Shown: positions 8,864 through 19,859, counted from the first letter of the stretch. The stretch: 64,000 bases of DNA from Acetobacter sacchari (GCF_017377715.1 NZ_JAFVMF010000005.1:124001-188000), one strand, 5' to 3'. Notes: generated by a model not told the origin, from the sequence alone. Numbers and translations: made by a program.

Positions 8864-10183
8864 ATGGCGCGTAGAGTTCACATTGTCGGCGGCGGTCTGG
8901 CCGGGCTGTCCGCCGCTGTCGAGATCGCGGGCAGCGGGCAGCATGTGATCGTGCATGAGGCCGGTCCGGCATGCGGCGGCCGCGCGAGATCCTACGAGGA
9001 TCGCAAACTCGGACGACGCATTGACAACGGCAATCATCTTCTGCTGACAGCGAACGAGGCCGTGTTCCGCTACCTCGCGCTCGTCGGCGCGCACGATACG
9101 CTGACCGGGCCGGACCGACCGATCTTTCCGTTCGTCGATCTGGCGGAGTCCGGGAGGTGGACTCTCGATCTGTCGATGGGGCGCATTCCCTGGTGGACGC
9201 TCAGCCCCGGGCGCCGCGTCCCGGGGATGCGGCTCAGCGAACTGGCCAGCCTCAATCGCCTGATGAAAGCGGGGCCGGACCAGACGGTCGCCGAATGCCT
9301 GTCGCACGGAGCGTTCTCACGGCGTCTGCTGGAGCCGTTCTCCATCGCTGCCCTGAATACGATGAGCGACGAGGCGAGCGCCGCTCTGCTGGGCTATGTG
9401 GTGCGTGAGTCGTTGGCCAGGGGCGGGAGGGCCTGTCTGCCGCGTTTTCCGAAAATCGGCCTGTCGGAAAGTCTCGTCGATCCGGCGCTGGCGCATCTCG
9501 ACGTGCTCAAGGCGGAGGTCAGGACCGGCAGTCGCGTCACCGCGATTGACGTTGCCGATGGACGCGTGACAGCGCTGCGTTTTCCAGATGATGTCGTCGA
9601 TGTCGGGGATGACGACGTGGTCATCCTCGCTGTTCCGGCGCAGGTGGCGTCTTCTTTGCTGCGCGACGTTGTGCAGGATTTCGACGCGCCAGACCGGTTC
9701 GAGAGCATCCTGAACGCGCATTTCCGGCTGGACAGGCCCCCTGTGGCTCTGGGCTCGCTCGGCGAAGCCGGTTTCATCGGCGTGATCGGCGCGGTCACGG
9801 AGTGGGTGTTCCTCAAGAACGATATTGTGTCGGTGACAGTCAGCGCCGCCAACCGTTACGCCGACCGGGATCCGGAGGAACTGACCGCAGTCATCTGGAA
9901 CGAGGTGCGGCGCGCGCTGGACGCCATGCTCGACACGCCGTTGCCGCTCCAGCCCGCCGGAACGCGTCTGGTCTGGGAGAAGCGCGCGACGTTCGCGGCG
10001 ACGCCGGATCAACTGCGTCGAAGGCCTGAAGCGCGGACCTCTCTTGCAAATCTTGCGCTGGCCGGAGACTGGACGGCGACGCAATTGCCCGCCACGATTG
10101 ACGGCGCCATTCGTTCCGGCGTCGCTGCAGTCAAGGCTCTTGGCCTGCGTGGGCCATATTCGGAGAGCAGCGCGAGGCGCTGA
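8864..10183 (+). CDS. hpnE: Hydroxysqualene dehydroxylase HpnE
   Basis: HpnE is an FAD-dependent amine-oxidase-like enzyme that reduces hydroxysqualene to squalene. The dinucleotide-binding motif GGGLAG is at residues 9-14 with the acidic residue of the Rossmann fold about 20 positions later (HEAG). Further family marks are the RIDNGNH segment near residue 50 and the C-terminal FAD-contact segment LALAGDWTATQLPATIDGAI. The length of 439 residues is typical. The ATG is separated from the hpnCD stop by only two bases, so the genes are almost certainly translationally coupled. HpnC, HpnD and HpnE together replace the single eukaryotic-type squalene synthase. Confidence 0.94.
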   Translation: MARRVHIVGGGLAGLSAAVEIAGSGQHVIVHEAGPACGGRARSYEDRKLGRRIDNGNHLLLTANEAVFRYLALVGAHDTLTGPDRPIFPFVDLAESGRWTLDLSMGRIPWWTLSPGRRVPGMRLSELASLNRLMKAGPDQTVAECLSHGAFSRRLLEPFSIAALNTMSDEASAALLGYVVRESLARGGRACLPRFPKIGLSESLVDPALAHLDVLKAEVRTGSRVTAIDVADGRVTALRFPDDVVDVGDDDVVILAVPAQVASSLLRDVVQDFDAPDRFESILNAHFRLDRPPVALGSLGEAGFIGVIGAVTEWVFLKNDIVSVTVSAANRYADRDPEELTAVIWNEVRRALDAMLDTPLPLQPAGTRLVWEKRATFAATPDQLRRRPEARTSLANLALAGDWTATQLPATIDGAIRSGVAAVKALGLRGPYSESSARR

Positions 10184-10360
10184 TCGGTTTGGGTTTTACA
10201 GTCGTGCGTCGGTGCTGTTTTGCCTGCGCTGCGAGAGAATACGGGGCGGCCCAAGTGGTCGCCCGGAAGATTGATGTCCGGCGTCGAGTATCCCGTCCGT
10301 GAGCCTTGTTGGGCGACGCGTCCGGGGGTAGTCGGATTCGAGGAGGGATGACTGCAGATC

Positions 10361-12361
10361 ATGTTGGACGTCACGGATTCCGCTGCCGATACACTGCCGA
10401 CGGGTGTCGCGGCGCCAGCCGCTCCGGTGTTGGACCCCGGTGAACTCGACCGACTGGTCAGGAATGCGCACGCCGCTCTCTCCAGTCGGCAGCGTGACGA
10501 TGGCCACTGGGTGTTCGAGCTTGAATCGGATGCGACAATCCCGGCCGAATATGTGCTGCTGGAACACTTCCTTGATCGTATCGACGACGAACTTGAACAG
10601 AAGGTGGGTGTTTATCTGCGTCGTATTCAGGGCGCACATGGCGGTTGGCCGCTTTACCATGATGGCGACTTCAACATTTCTGCCACTGTGAAGGCGTATT
10701 TCGCGCTGAAATGTATCGGCGACGACATCGACGCGCCGCATATGCGGCGCGCGCGAGAAGCTATCCTTGCTCACGGCGGCGCGGAGCGCACCAACGTGTT
10801 TACGCGCTTCCAGCTCGCACTTTTCGGGGAGGTGCCATGGCGCGCGATGCCGGTCATGCCGGTCGAGCTGATGCTGCTGCCGCGTTCGGCGTTCTTTTCC
10901 GTGTGGAACATGTCTTACTGGTCGCGGACGGTCATCGCGCCGCTGCTGGTGCTCGCAGCGCTGAAACCCGTGGCGCTCAATCCCCGCGATGTGCATGTGC
11001 GAGAGCTTTTCGTCACGCCGCCGGAGAAGGTGAAGGACTGGATACGCGGCCCCTACCGCTCGACGTGGGGCAGGGCGTTCACCGTGCTCGACAAGGTGCT
11101 GCGCCCGGCGACGAAACTCATTCCTGCCTCGACGCATCGGCGTGCGCTTGATGCGGCAGTGCGGTTTATCGAGCCGCGTCTGAACGGACGTGACGGACTG
11201 GGCGCGATTTACCCGGCCATGGCGAATTCCGTGATGATGTATCGCGCGCTCGGCGTCCCCGACAGTGACCCGCGCGCCAGCACAGCCTGGGAGTCCGTCC
11301 GGGCGCTGGCGATTGATCATGGCGACGAGATTTACTTTCAGCCGTGCGTTTCCCCGATATGGGACACTGGGCTGGCCGGTCATGCGCTGATTGAGGCTGC
11401 GTCTGGTCAACAGGGCGTGGAGCCGGAGAAGACGAAGGCGGATCTCTCCAAAGCAGGAGAGTGGCTGCGGTCCAAACAGATTCTCGACGTGAAGGGCGAC
11501 TGGGCGATCAACCGTCCCGACTTGCCGCCCGGCGGCTGGGCGTTCCAGTACGGCAACGATTATTACCCGGACGTCGACGATACCGCGGTCGTCGGCATGT
11601 TGCTGCACCGCGAGGGCGACCCGGCTAGCGCCGAGGCGATCGAGCGGGCGCGCCAGTGGATTATCGGCATGCAGAGCAGCAACGGTGGCTGGGGCGCATT
11701 CGACGTCGATAACAACAAGGAGCTGCTGAACCACATTCCGTTTTCGGATCATGGAGCGTTGCTTGACCCGCCGACGGTCGATGTGGCGGCGCGCTGTATT
11801 TCCTTTCTTGCGCAACTCAAAAACCCCGAAGACCGGCCCGTCATCGAACGCGGGCTCGAGTATCTGCGTCGGGAGCAGGAGAAAGATGGCTCCTGGTTCG
11901 GGCGCTGGGGCACGAACTATATCTACGGCACGTGGTCGGCCCTGTGCGCCTTCAACATAGCTGGCGTCTCGCACGACGATCCGGCGGTGTCGCGTGCGGT
12001 GGAGTGGCTGCGCTCCGTGCAACGTCCGGACGGCGGCTGGGGTGAGGGGTGTGAGAGCTATGAAGATGGCCCGCGCGGCGCTTACAAGGAAAGCCTGCCG
12101 TCGCAAACCGCCTGGGCTGTGCTTGGCTTGATGGCGGTTGGCCGCAGGGACGACCCTGCGACGGCGCGTGGCGTGGCGTGGCTGGCCAGCCAGCAGGACG
12201 AAAACGGCGAGTGGCAGGAACAGCCCTATAACGCCGTCGGATTCCCGCGCGTGTTCTATCTTCGTTACCACGGGTACAGGATGTTCTTCCCTCTTTTGGC
12301 GCTGTCGCGTTATCGCAATCTGGAAAACAGCAACTCACGGCAGGTCGCCTTTGGCTTCTGA
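10361..12361 (+). CDS. shc: Squalene-hopene cyclase
   Basis: This enzyme (also called HpnF) cyclises squalene to hopene and hopanol on the inner membrane. At 666 residues it is the usual length. The catalytic acid motif DVDDTA is at residues 404-409, and several QW-type repeats can be read, such as GGWGAFD near residue 447, GSWFGRWG near 510 and GGWGEG near 559. An RBS-like GAGGAGGGATG stretch lies about 16 bases before the ATG at 10361. A 177-base gap separates it from hpnE; this may hold a secondary promoter. The last bases overlap the probable start of hpnG. Confidence 0.97.
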   Translation: MLDVTDSAADTLPTGVAAPAAPVLDPGELDRLVRNAHAALSSRQRDDGHWVFELESDATIPAEYVLLEHFLDRIDDELEQKVGVYLRRIQGAHGGWPLYHDGDFNISATVKAYFALKCIGDDIDAPHMRRAREAILAHGGAERTNVFTRFQLALFGEVPWRAMPVMPVELMLLPRSAFFSVWNMSYWSRTVIAPLLVLAALKPVALNPRDVHVRELFVTPPEKVKDWIRGPYRSTWGRAFTVLDKVLRPATKLIPASTHRRALDAAVRFIEPRLNGRDGLGAIYPAMANSVMMYRALGVPDSDPRASTAWESVRALAIDHGDEIYFQPCVSPIWDTGLAGHALIEAASGQQGVEPEKTKADLSKAGEWLRSKQILDVKGDWAINRPDLPPGGWAFQYGNDYYPDVDDTAVVGMLLHREGDPASAEAIERARQWIIGMQSSNGGWGAFDVDNNKELLNHIPFSDHGALLDPPTVDVAARCISFLAQLKNPEDRPVIERGLEYLRREQEKDGSWFGRWGTNYIYGTWSALCAFNIAGVSHDDPAVSRAVEWLRSVQRPDGGWGEGCESYEDGPRGAYKESLPSQTAWAVLGLMAVGRRDDPATARGVAWLASQQDENGEWQEQPYNAVGFPRVFYLRYHGYRMFFPLLALSRYRNLENSNSRQVAFGF

Positions 12362-13064
12362 CGCCGCACCCGGCGGCTCGCTCGCCGTGATCGACCGGAA
12401 TGTCGGTTTCCTTGTCGGCCTGAAAGCCGAAGCGGCTCTGTTGCGCCAGTTTTTTCCTGACGCGCCGATCGCGATCAGCGGCGCTACGCCGGAAGGAGCG
12501 CGACGAGGCGTCGACAGGCTGGTCGCGTCGGGGGCGTCGGGGTTGGTGTCTTTCGGGCTCGCGGCCGGACTCGATCCGGCGCTGGCGCCCGGAAGCATTA
12601 TTATTCCCGACGCAATTGCGGTGGACGGACGGGTCGTTCCGTGTGACCCGAGGCTAAGACGCGCGCTCGGGGCGAAGGATGGCGTAACTGTGGGCGGCGC
12701 TCTGCTGCACAGCGACACGGTCGTTCTGAAGGCGGAAGACAAACAGCGCCTGGGTCTCGAAAGCGGCTGTTGCGCTCTGGATATGGAAAGCGGCTTTGTC
12801 GCGCAGCGAGCGCGTGAGGCGCGCCTGCCGTTCGCCGCGTTGCGGGCGGTCTGTGATTCCGCGTCACGTACACTCCCGCCCGCGACGGCGTTCGCCCTCA
12901 GCCCCGAAGGGGGGGTGAAGATTGGTATGCTCTTGCAATCTCTGGCGCAGAACCCGGCCCAGATCGGCGGGCTCATAGCCATTGGTCTCGACGCGGGCCG
13001 AGCGCGCAAGGCGATGGCGCATTTCCTGAAAATTAACCGACCGTCCGTAAGGTTCTCGCGTTAA
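12351..13064 (+). CDS. hpnG: HpnG, adenosylhopane nucleosidase (phosphorylase superfamily)
   Basis: HpnG is a member of the PNP/MTA-SAH nucleosidase superfamily that removes adenine from adenosylhopane to give ribosylhopane. The chain has the ALDMESG motif, whose glutamate contacts the nucleoside ribose in the family, and the glycine-rich GLVSFGLAAGLD segment. I chose the TTG at 12351, which has AGG about seven bases upstream and overlaps the shc stop by 11 bases, giving 237 residues. A GTG at 12387 is another possible start. The frame extends to 12138 inside shc, but that part is a shadow. The radical SAM partner hpnH, which makes adenosylhopane, is not found in the window. Confidence 0.88.
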   Translation: MASDAAPGGSLAVIDRNVGFLVGLKAEAALLRQFFPDAPIAISGATPEGARRGVDRLVASGASGLVSFGLAAGLDPALAPGSIIIPDAIAVDGRVVPCDPRLRRALGAKDGVTVGGALLHSDTVVLKAEDKQRLGLESGCCALDMESGFVAQRAREARLPFAALRAVCDSASRTLPPATAFALSPEGGVKIGMLLQSLAQNPAQIGGLIAIGLDAGRARKAMAHFLKINRPSVRFSR

Positions 13065-13354
13065 GAGTTGCGCAGTGTTTGGGGGCCGCATTGTTGTCTG
13101 AGTGGCGGGAATGCGGCAGGGTGTGCTGTGAATTGAGCTGGCCGGTTTGACTGGCTGTGGGGAGAGCGCTCCGGCACATAAGAAGCGCTCGTCGTACGAG
13201 CGGACCAGGATTTTGTAATCGGAAGCGGTGAGCGCCATCCGCCTGATCTTTAATTTTCGCATGTTTTTTACACGCCGGGTTTGAACGCTTCGAGGTCACT
13301 CACCTCGTCCGGGCGGCAATGCTCCGGTGGCCATGTTGACGACGAGGATATTCG

Positions 13355-15859
13355 ATGAACGCTCCCCTGGCGACGACACGGCGCGTCGCTCAATTCGCCG
13401 GTTACTTCGATAGTCTCGATGGGCGCGAATTGAGGGGGTGGGCCTGCAATCTTGCGTCGCCACGTGAGCCTGTAAAATTGCACGTTCTGCTCGATGAGCA
13501 GGAAATAGGCACTGTCGTCTGCGACCAGCTCCGTCAGGATGTTCAGGCCAGTATCGGCGTCATGACGCCGCGTCTGGGATTCGCGTTCACTTTGCCGGAC
13601 TCCGTGGTCGACGGTCTCAAGCACCGGCTTGGCCTGCGTTTTCCTGACCGGTCGATCGTGCCATCTCTGGCGGCGAATGACGGGCAGATACGGCACGAAG
13701 ATATCGTTTTCATGCTGGCGCCACGGTTCAAGTTCGACTCGTTTGTCGATGGATTCCGGGCCGGCGCACTGCGCGGCTGGGTTCAGCGTGTCGATCCTGC
13801 CTCCGGGGCGAGGCTGGGGGCGTGCGACGTGGCGATCCATATGGACGGAGCGCCGTTCAAGCAGGTCAGGGCGGATCGGTTCCGTGGCGATGTCGCGGCG
13901 GCTATCGGCGGCGACCCGAATTGCGGGTTTGAGGTCGCGATTCCACGCAATCAGCGGCGTGCCGGAGCGCATCGCTTCAGCTTCCACGTCATCCCTGAAA
14001 ATGTCGAGCTGACTGGGAGTCCGGTCGTAACCAGCGTGGTCGATGACCAGTTGGAGGCGCGACTGCTTTTGTTGGGCGAAACCGTTGATCGCTTGCATCG
14101 CGAGATATCGGCGTTACGCACGCAGATCGCGGATCTTACGCCGAAGGCGCGTCATACGCTTGGTGATTATGACGCCTGGGCGCGTGAGTATTTCGATTTG
14201 CTACGCGCTCGCGTCGCGGAGCGCCGCGTGGCGTCTGGAGGCGGAGCTGGCGAGCAACCGTTGGTCAGTGTTATCTGTCCCACCTACAAGCCCGATATGG
14301 ACCACTTCATCGCGGCCGTGGAATCCGTGATCGCCCAGACCTGGACCAACTGGGAACTTATCGTCGTTGATGATGGGGGCAAGTCTCTTGAGGTCGCTGC
14401 ACGCCTGGCGGAATACTGTCGCTCCGACCCGCGCATCAAGTTGCTGCGTCTGCGCAAGAATGTCGGCATTGCCGGAGCTACGAACGCCGGGATAGCCGCG
14501 GCGAGGGGGAAATGGATCGCGTTTTTCGATCACGATGATCTGCTCGTGGATGTTGCGCTTGAGAGCATGTTCCAGGCGGGTCATGGGTCTGAGGCGAAAA
14601 TCATCTATTCCGATGAAGACAAGATAGATGACGCCGGCGTGTTTCAGGAACCGAACTTCAAGCCCGATTTTGATTACCGTTATCTTCTGGGATGCAATTA
14701 CATCTGTCATTTGACCCTCGTGAGGGCCGATATTTTGCGCGAGGCAGGGGACCTGCGTGCGCAATATGACGGGGCACAGGACCACGATCTCATGCTTCGG
14801 TTGACGGAAATCGTCCCGCGGGATGAGATTCTTCACGTTCCTGAAGTTCTGTATCACTGGCGCAAGACGCCAAATTCGACCGCCACGACGGTCGCTAACA
14901 AGCAATATGCGGTGCAGGCGGGCGTGCAGGCGGTCACCGATCATCTGAGAAGAATTGGTCACACGGCGGAAGTGAAAGCGCTTAATGAGATCACGATTTA
15001 TGATGTAAGGTGGTCCTTGCTGCGAACGCCGGACGTGACGATTATCATACCGTTCAAGGACCAGATCGATACGACGCGTGAATGCGTCGAGCGATTGCTT
15101 GAGAACACCGATTATAAGCATTTCAATATCGTGCTCGTCGATAATTGGTCTGCGACACAGGAAGCTGCGGATTTTTGTAAAGAGATCGTTCGCGACAAAC
15201 GCGTCAGCGTGATGTCCGTGCGAGAGGAATTCAATTATTCTCGCCTGAACAATCTGGCGGCTGCGAAAAGCCAGTCCGAATTTCTATTTTTCATGAACAA
15301 CGATCTGTTCATGCATGATCCGCAATGGCTGTCGATTGTGCTGTCCGAGGCTCTGGTGGGGGATGACATCGGTGCGGTCGGTGGCAAGTTCCTTTATCCA
15401 AGCGGCGCGGTGCAGCATGTCGGTGTCGCGGTCGGGCCGGACGGAGTGGCGACGCACGTGCATCGCGGCCTTCCGGGAAATGATTACGGTTATATTGGGC
15501 GGGCGGTGCTGTCGCACGAAACGACAGCGGTAACCGCGGCTGGCATGCTCGTTCGAGCCGAAGCGTTCCGCGAGGTCGATGGATTCGACGAAGTAAATCT
15601 GAAGGTCGCGTACAACGACGTCGATTTCTGCCTCAAACTGCGGGACGCCGGTTGGCGGATTATACAGTGCAACGATTTCGTGGCCGTGCACCACGAAGGA
15701 TTGTCGCGCGGCAGCGATGACCGACCGGAGCATGAGGCGCGCTTCCAGGAGGAGACACGACACATGCATGTAAAGTGGGGCAATAATCCGCTGTATCTTC
15801 GCGATCCAGCCTATTCGCCCCATTTTCGCCTTGAGCAGAGTTACTACGATCTTGCTTAA
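13355..15859 (+). CDS. Large bifunctional family 2 glycosyltransferase with duplicated N-terminal module
   Basis: This 834-residue protein has four parts. Residues 16-97 and 130-212 are two copies of one module, sharing LRGWA/LRGWV, a VxxD/MDG turn, QLRQDV/RFRGDV, GFxxxxP and a final G..HR strand. Residues about 232-262 look like a short coiled coil. Residues 303-540 are a first GT-A domain with ISVICPT-like start, VVDDGG and a DHDD metal site. Residues 560-834 are a second GT2 domain with MNNDL, GG and EVNLKVAYNDVDFC segments. Such double glycosyltransferases build rhamnan-type polysaccharide, O-antigen or S-layer glycan; the exact product is unknown. The ATG follows GAGGA at ten bases. It stands alone after the hopanoid genes with a 290-base leader. 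Confidence 0.88.
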   Translation: MNAPLATTRRVAQFAGYFDSLDGRELRGWACNLASPREPVKLHVLLDEQEIGTVVCDQLRQDVQASIGVMTPRLGFAFTLPDSVVDGLKHRLGLRFPDRSIVPSLAANDGQIRHEDIVFMLAPRFKFDSFVDGFRAGALRGWVQRVDPASGARLGACDVAIHMDGAPFKQVRADRFRGDVAAAIGGDPNCGFEVAIPRNQRRAGAHRFSFHVIPENVELTGSPVVTSVVDDQLEARLLLLGETVDRLHREISALRTQIADLTPKARHTLGDYDAWAREYFDLLRARVAERRVASGGGAGEQPLVSVICPTYKPDMDHFIAAVESVIAQTWTNWELIVVDDGGKSLEVAARLAEYCRSDPRIKLLRLRKNVGIAGATNAGIAAARGKWIAFFDHDDLLVDVALESMFQAGHGSEAKIIYSDEDKIDDAGVFQEPNFKPDFDYRYLLGCNYICHLTLVRADILREAGDLRAQYDGAQDHDLMLRLTEIVPRDEILHVPEVLYHWRKTPNSTATTVANKQYAVQAGVQAVTDHLRRIGHTAEVKALNEITIYDVRWSLLRTPDVTIIIPFKDQIDTTRECVERLLENTDYKHFNIVLVDNWSATQEAADFCKEIVRDKRVSVMSVREEFNYSRLNNLAAAKSQSEFLFFMNNDLFMHDPQWLSIVLSEALVGDDIGAVGGKFLYPSGAVQHVGVAVGPDGVATHVHRGLPGNDYGYIGRAVLSHETTAVTAAGMLVRAEAFREVDGFDEVNLKVAYNDVDFCLKLRDAGWRIIQCNDFVAVHHEGLSRGSDDRPEHEARFQEETRHMHVKWGNNPLYLRDPAYSPHFRLEQSYYDLA

Positions 15860-16173
15860 CCGGACGGCGCGAATTGATCTCGATCATGTTAAGTAGGATT
15901 CGATTGGCATAAGCTGACTGCGGTAGGGTAGACTGCTTTCGCTTGGTATCCGTTCATTGGTGTTACGCTGGATTGTCGACGTCTGGCGTCAACGCCCGGA
16001 GCGCTCCTGGGGGCGTCGGTTTAGCTATAACCCTATGGACTTCTGTGCTTCGCGAATAGCTTTGTTCATTCAAAAAACCTTACTCTGGCAGGGTTTATTC
16101 AAAAGGGTGTGGTCAGGCGGGGGCTCCCCAGTGGCGTTTTTCAGTCAATAAAGACACGGCAAGGGAGAGAAAC
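15860..16173 (+). other. Intergenic region upstream of ackA
   Basis: Just over 300 bases without a convincing gene. A 64-codon open stretch (15957-16151) has poor coding character and no ribosome binding site. A short imperfect AAACC/GGTTT inverted repeat occurs near 16076-16097. The last bases carry GGGAGAG, the ribosome binding site of ackA. The promoter of the ackA-xfp pair is presumably here, but I cannot assign it. Confidence 0.4.
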
Positions 16174-17415
16174 ATGGCCGAAGCCGTTGTCGCTCTGAAC
16201 GCCGGCTCATCGAATCTCAAATTCAGTGTCTATTCTGATGGACAAAATAGCGACCGCGCTTCAGAGGCGGCGCTAATAAGTGGATTCATCGAAGTTGACG
16301 GAACGCGCGTCCGTTTGCGCGCAACGGGAAGTCAGGGAGAGACGCTCGCGGACGAGGCCCTGGGTGGAGAGTCAAATGTGGAGGCCTCTTCGTCCGGTTG
16401 CTTCTCGGCGCGCACGCTAACGTCCCTCATTCACTGGATAGAGGCTCGCCTTGATGACGTTCGTCTGGTCGCAGCCGGGCACCGCATCGTGCATGGAGGC
16501 AGCCAATACGTCGAACCGGTTCGCATAACGCCTCAGGTTCTGAAAGACCTGGAGGCGCTGACGCCATTCGATCCGCTGCATCAGCCTGCGTCTCTGGCGC
16601 CAGTACGCGCGCTGGCGCAGGAGTGGCCGGAAATGCCGCAAATTGCCTGTTTTGACACAAGCTTTCATAGCGGCATGCCCGATGTGGCGACCCGTTTCGC
16701 GCTTCCCCGGCGCTATAGGGACGCGGGGGTCCGGCGTTACGGGTTTCATGGCCTTTCCTACGCCTATATCGCTCAACGCCTGCCGCAGATTGCATCGGAC
16801 ATCGCGGAGGGCAAGGTGATCGTAGCGCATCTGGGCAGCGGCGCGAGTCTGTGCGCCATGCGTGAACGAAGAAGCGTCGAGACCACGATGGGGTTTTCCT
16901 CGCTGGACGGCCTGATGATGGGCACGCGAACAGGGCTCATAGACCCGGGGGCGCTCCTTTATATGCTCGGAACGGAACAGCGCAGCTACGAAGACCTCGT
17001 CGATATCCTGTACCATCAGTCCGGTTTGCTCGGCGTTTCTGGTCTTTCAGCGGACATGCGCGCGTTACGGGTTGCGCAGGACAGCGAGCCGGTGCGGCAG
17101 GCGCTCGACCTGTTCACTTACAGGATCGTGCAGGAAATCGGCGCATTGACGGCGACTCTTGGTGGCCTTGACGCGCTGGTGTTCACTGCGGGCGTTGGAG
17201 AACATGACGCCGAGCTTCGTCAGGACGTCTGTAAGGCTCTGAACTGGCTCGGGGTCGAGCTTGACGACGCAGCGAACCGAGTGGGGAAGGGCGTTATTAC
17301 GACTTCTGGTAGTCGTGTTCGCGTTCTGGTGGAGCCGACCGATGAAGATGTCATGATCTTGCGCGCCGTGCGAGATCGTCTTCATGACGGAGACCCGGTC
17401 GGCGCGGGGCATTGA
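16174..17415 (+). CDS. ackA: Acetate kinase
   Basis: Acetate kinase interconverts acetyl phosphate plus ADP with acetate plus ATP in the cytosol. The N-terminal phosphate-binding signature [10 protein letters not shown] is at residues 8-17. The DTSFHSGMP segment holds the catalytic aspartate, and the second signature [10 protein letters not shown] and the HLGSGAS and GxRTGxxDPG stretches are intact. The length of 413 residues is normal. A GGGAGAG ribosome binding site precedes the ATG. xfp follows after 65 bases on the same strand, so the pair would turn phosphoketolase-made acetyl phosphate into acetate and ATP. No phosphotransacetylase is seen nearby. Confidence 0.96.
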   Translation: MAEAVVALNAGSSNLKFSVYSDGQNSDRASEAALISGFIEVDGTRVRLRATGSQGETLADEALGGESNVEASSSGCFSARTLTSLIHWIEARLDDVRLVAAGHRIVHGGSQYVEPVRITPQVLKDLEALTPFDPLHQPASLAPVRALAQEWPEMPQIACFDTSFHSGMPDVATRFALPRRYRDAGVRRYGFHGLSYAYIAQRLPQIASDIAEGKVIVAHLGSGASLCAMRERRSVETTMGFSSLDGLMMGTRTGLIDPGALLYMLGTEQRSYEDLVDILYHQSGLLGVSGLSADMRALRVAQDSEPVRQALDLFTYRIVQEIGALTATLGGLDALVFTAGVGEHDAELRQDVCKALNWLGVELDDAANRVGKGVITTSGSRVRVLVEPTDEDVMILRAVRDRLHDGDPVGAGH

Positions 17416-17480
17416 AGAAAACAATCGAATCCGGCGCATTAAATCGTGATCGGGATAAAACGAATTCACAGGAGTCGACG

Positions 17481-19847
17481 ATGACAGAGACGCCGAAGAC
17501 ACCGTTGAGCCAACAGGAACTGGATGTATTCGAACGTTGGTGGCGCGCCGCCAATTATCTGTCCGTCGGACAAATCTATCTTATGGCGAACCCGCTGCTG
17601 CGTGAGCCGCTGACTCTGGAACATACGAAGCCGCGCCTGCTCGGGCATTGGGGAACCACTCCAGGGTTGAATTTTCTTTGGCTGCATCTGAGCAGAATCA
17701 TACGGGAGCAGGACCGGGATATTCTTTTCGTCGCAGGGCCCGGACATGGCGCGCCGGGCGTCGTCGCCAGCACCTATATGGAAGGCACGTATTCGGAATA
17801 TTTCCCGGAGGTGACCCGGGACGAGGCGGGCATAGGTCGGCTGTTCAAACAATTCTCGTTTCCGGGGGGGATTCCCAGCCACGCTGCCGCCACCACGCCG
17901 GGTTCAATCCATGAGGGTGGAGAACTGGGATACTCGTTGTCCCACGCCTATGGGGCGGCTTTCGATCATCCTGACCTTGTGGTCGCTTGCGTGATCGGAG
18001 ACGGGGAGGCTGAAACCGGGCCGCTAGCGGCGTCCTGGCACTCCAACAAGTTTCTCAATCCGACCCGGGACGGCGCCGTATTACCGATTCTTCATCTCAA
18101 CGGCTACAAGATCGCGAATCCCACGGTTCTTGCGCGTATTCCGAAGGGCGAGCTTGAGGCGCTGCTGCGTGGATACGGCCACGCCCCGATTTTCGTCGAG
18201 GGCGACGATCCCGAAACCATGCATCAGGCGATGGCGTCGGCGATGGATCAGGCTTTCGCCTCCATTCGTGAAATTCGGAATGCTGCCCGTGCCGGGGATA
18301 CTCCGTCTCGTCCGTGTTGGCCGATGATCGTTCTCCGCAGCCCGAAGGGTTGGACCGGACCAAAGACAGTTGACGGTCTGAAGACGGAGGGGTTTTGGCG
18401 CGCGCATCAGGTTCCCGTCGCGGATCTCGCCAAAGGCGATCATCTGGCGGTTCTTGACGCGTGGCTGCGTTCCTACAGACCGGAAGAATTGTTCGACGAG
18501 CAGGGCAGGCTGTACGACGATATCGCAGAGCTTGTGCCAAAAGCCGACAAGCGGATGAGCGCGTCGCCTTACGCTAATGGCGGCTTGTTGCGGCGCCCCC
18601 TGCGTCTCCCAGACTATGCAATGCACGCGGTAGCTGTCAGTGGGCCCGGGCAGGCGACGGCGGAGGCGACGCGCGTTCTTGGCGGCTGGCTGCGAGACGT
18701 CATGACGGCCAATCGGGATCAGGCCAATTTTCGCGTCTTGTCGCCGGATGAAAACAATTCGAACCGGTTGAATGCGGTGCTGGAGGCGACCGATCGTGCG
18801 TGGGAGGCCGCGCGATACGACTACGACGACCACCTGGCGCCCGATGGGCGGGTCATGGAAATCCTCAGCGAGCATACTTGTCAGGGGTGGCTTGAGGGCT
18901 ACCTGTTGACAGGGCGGCATGGTTTTTTTTCGTGCTACGAAGCGTTCATTCACATCGTTGATTCGATGGTGAATCAGCACGCAAAATGGCTGAAAACGTC
19001 TCGCGAGGTTCCGTGGCGGCAGCCGATCTCTTCATTGAATTACCTGATCACCTCGCATGTCTGGCGACAGGATCACAATGGATTCAGTCATCAGGATCCA
19101 GGATTCCTGAATCACGTTGCTACGAAAAAAGCCGATATCGCACGCATATATCTGCCGCCTGACGCCAATACGCTGCTGCATGTCGCCGATCACTGCCTTC
19201 GCACCCGTGACGTCATCAACGTGATTGTCGCTGGAAAGCAACCGGATTTGCAGTGGCTGGATATGGACGCGGCCATCAGTCATTGCAGCAAGGGCGTAGG
19301 CATATGGGAGTGGGCGAGCAATGATCGCGGCGAGGAACCGGATGCGGTGGTCGCCTGCGCGGGCGACGTGCCGACGCTTGAGGCTCTGGCTGCGGTGAAA
19401 ATCCTGCGTGAGCAGATGCCTGATCTGAAGCTGCGTTTTGTCAACGTCGTGGATCTGATGGCTTTACAGTCTCCGGAACAGCATCCTCACGGGCTTCCTG
19501 GCGAGACATTTGATGCGTTGTTTACGCTCGATAAGCCTGTGATTTTCGCTTTTCACGGGTATCCGTCTCTTATTCATACGCTGATCTACAAGCGCGCAAA
19601 CGCCGCCAATTTTCATGTCCATGGGTATCGAGAGGAAGGAACCACAACCACTCCGTTTGATATGACGGTTCTCAATCATCTGGACAGATTTCATCTGGTC
19701 TCGAACATTGTAAGACGTGTGCCACGTTTTGCGGCGCGCACGGCTTACGTTGAGCAGTCGGTCAGGGATAAGCTGGTGCAGCATACGCGGTACGTGCGCG
19801 AGTATGGCAAGGATATGCCAGAGATCAGTGAATGGCGGTGGGAGTGA
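17481..19847 (+). CDS. xfp: Xylulose-5-phosphate/fructose-6-phosphate phosphoketolase
   Basis: This thiamine-diphosphate enzyme cleaves xylulose 5-phosphate or fructose 6-phosphate with phosphate to acetyl phosphate and an aldose phosphate. The TPP-binding segment [10 protein letters not shown], the [15 protein letters not shown] histidine region and the long C-terminal domain are present. The chosen ATG gives 788 residues, the usual size. I prefer it to an in-frame ATG at 17412 because AGGAG lies seven bases upstream and the family N-terminus begins just here. It forms a unit with ackA; a strong hairpin follows the stop. Confidence 0.96.
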   Translation: MTETPKTPLSQQELDVFERWWRAANYLSVGQIYLMANPLLREPLTLEHTKPRLLGHWGTTPGLNFLWLHLSRIIREQDRDILFVAGPGHGAPGVVASTYMEGTYSEYFPEVTRDEAGIGRLFKQFSFPGGIPSHAAATTPGSIHEGGELGYSLSHAYGAAFDHPDLVVACVIGDGEAETGPLAASWHSNKFLNPTRDGAVLPILHLNGYKIANPTVLARIPKGELEALLRGYGHAPIFVEGDDPETMHQAMASAMDQAFASIREIRNAARAGDTPSRPCWPMIVLRSPKGWTGPKTVDGLKTEGFWRAHQVPVADLAKGDHLAVLDAWLRSYRPEELFDEQGRLYDDIAELVPKADKRMSASPYANGGLLRRPLRLPDYAMHAVAVSGPGQATAEATRVLGGWLRDVMTANRDQANFRVLSPDENNSNRLNAVLEATDRAWEAARYDYDDHLAPDGRVMEILSEHTCQGWLEGYLLTGRHGFFSCYEAFIHIVDSMVNQHAKWLKTSREVPWRQPISSLNYLITSHVWRQDHNGFSHQDPGFLNHVATKKADIARIYLPPDANTLLHVADHCLRTRDVINVIVAGKQPDLQWLDMDAAISHCSKGVGIWEWASNDRGEEPDAVVACAGDVPTLEALAAVKILREQMPDLKLRFVNVVDLMALQSPEQHPHGLPGETFDALFTLDKPVIFAFHGYPSLIHTLIYKRANAANFHVHGYREEGTTTTPFDMTVLNHLDRFHLVSNIVRRVPRFAARTAYVEQSVRDKLVQHTRYVREYGKDMPEISEWRWE

Positions 19848-19859
19848 TCCGGTAGGGGA

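Noticed and set aside
10196-12271. A 691-residue minus-strand frame
   Set aside because: It is antisense to squalene-hopene cyclase, whose motifs are all on the plus strand.
12138-12350. Earlier start of hpnG inside shc
   Set aside because: The extra 71 residues are rich in Arg, Thr and Trp and do not resemble the nucleosidase family; the TTG at 12351 has a ribosome binding site.
17412-17480. Earlier start of xfp overlapping ackA
   Set aside because: The ATG at 17481 has AGGAG seven bases upstream and gives the family N-terminus.
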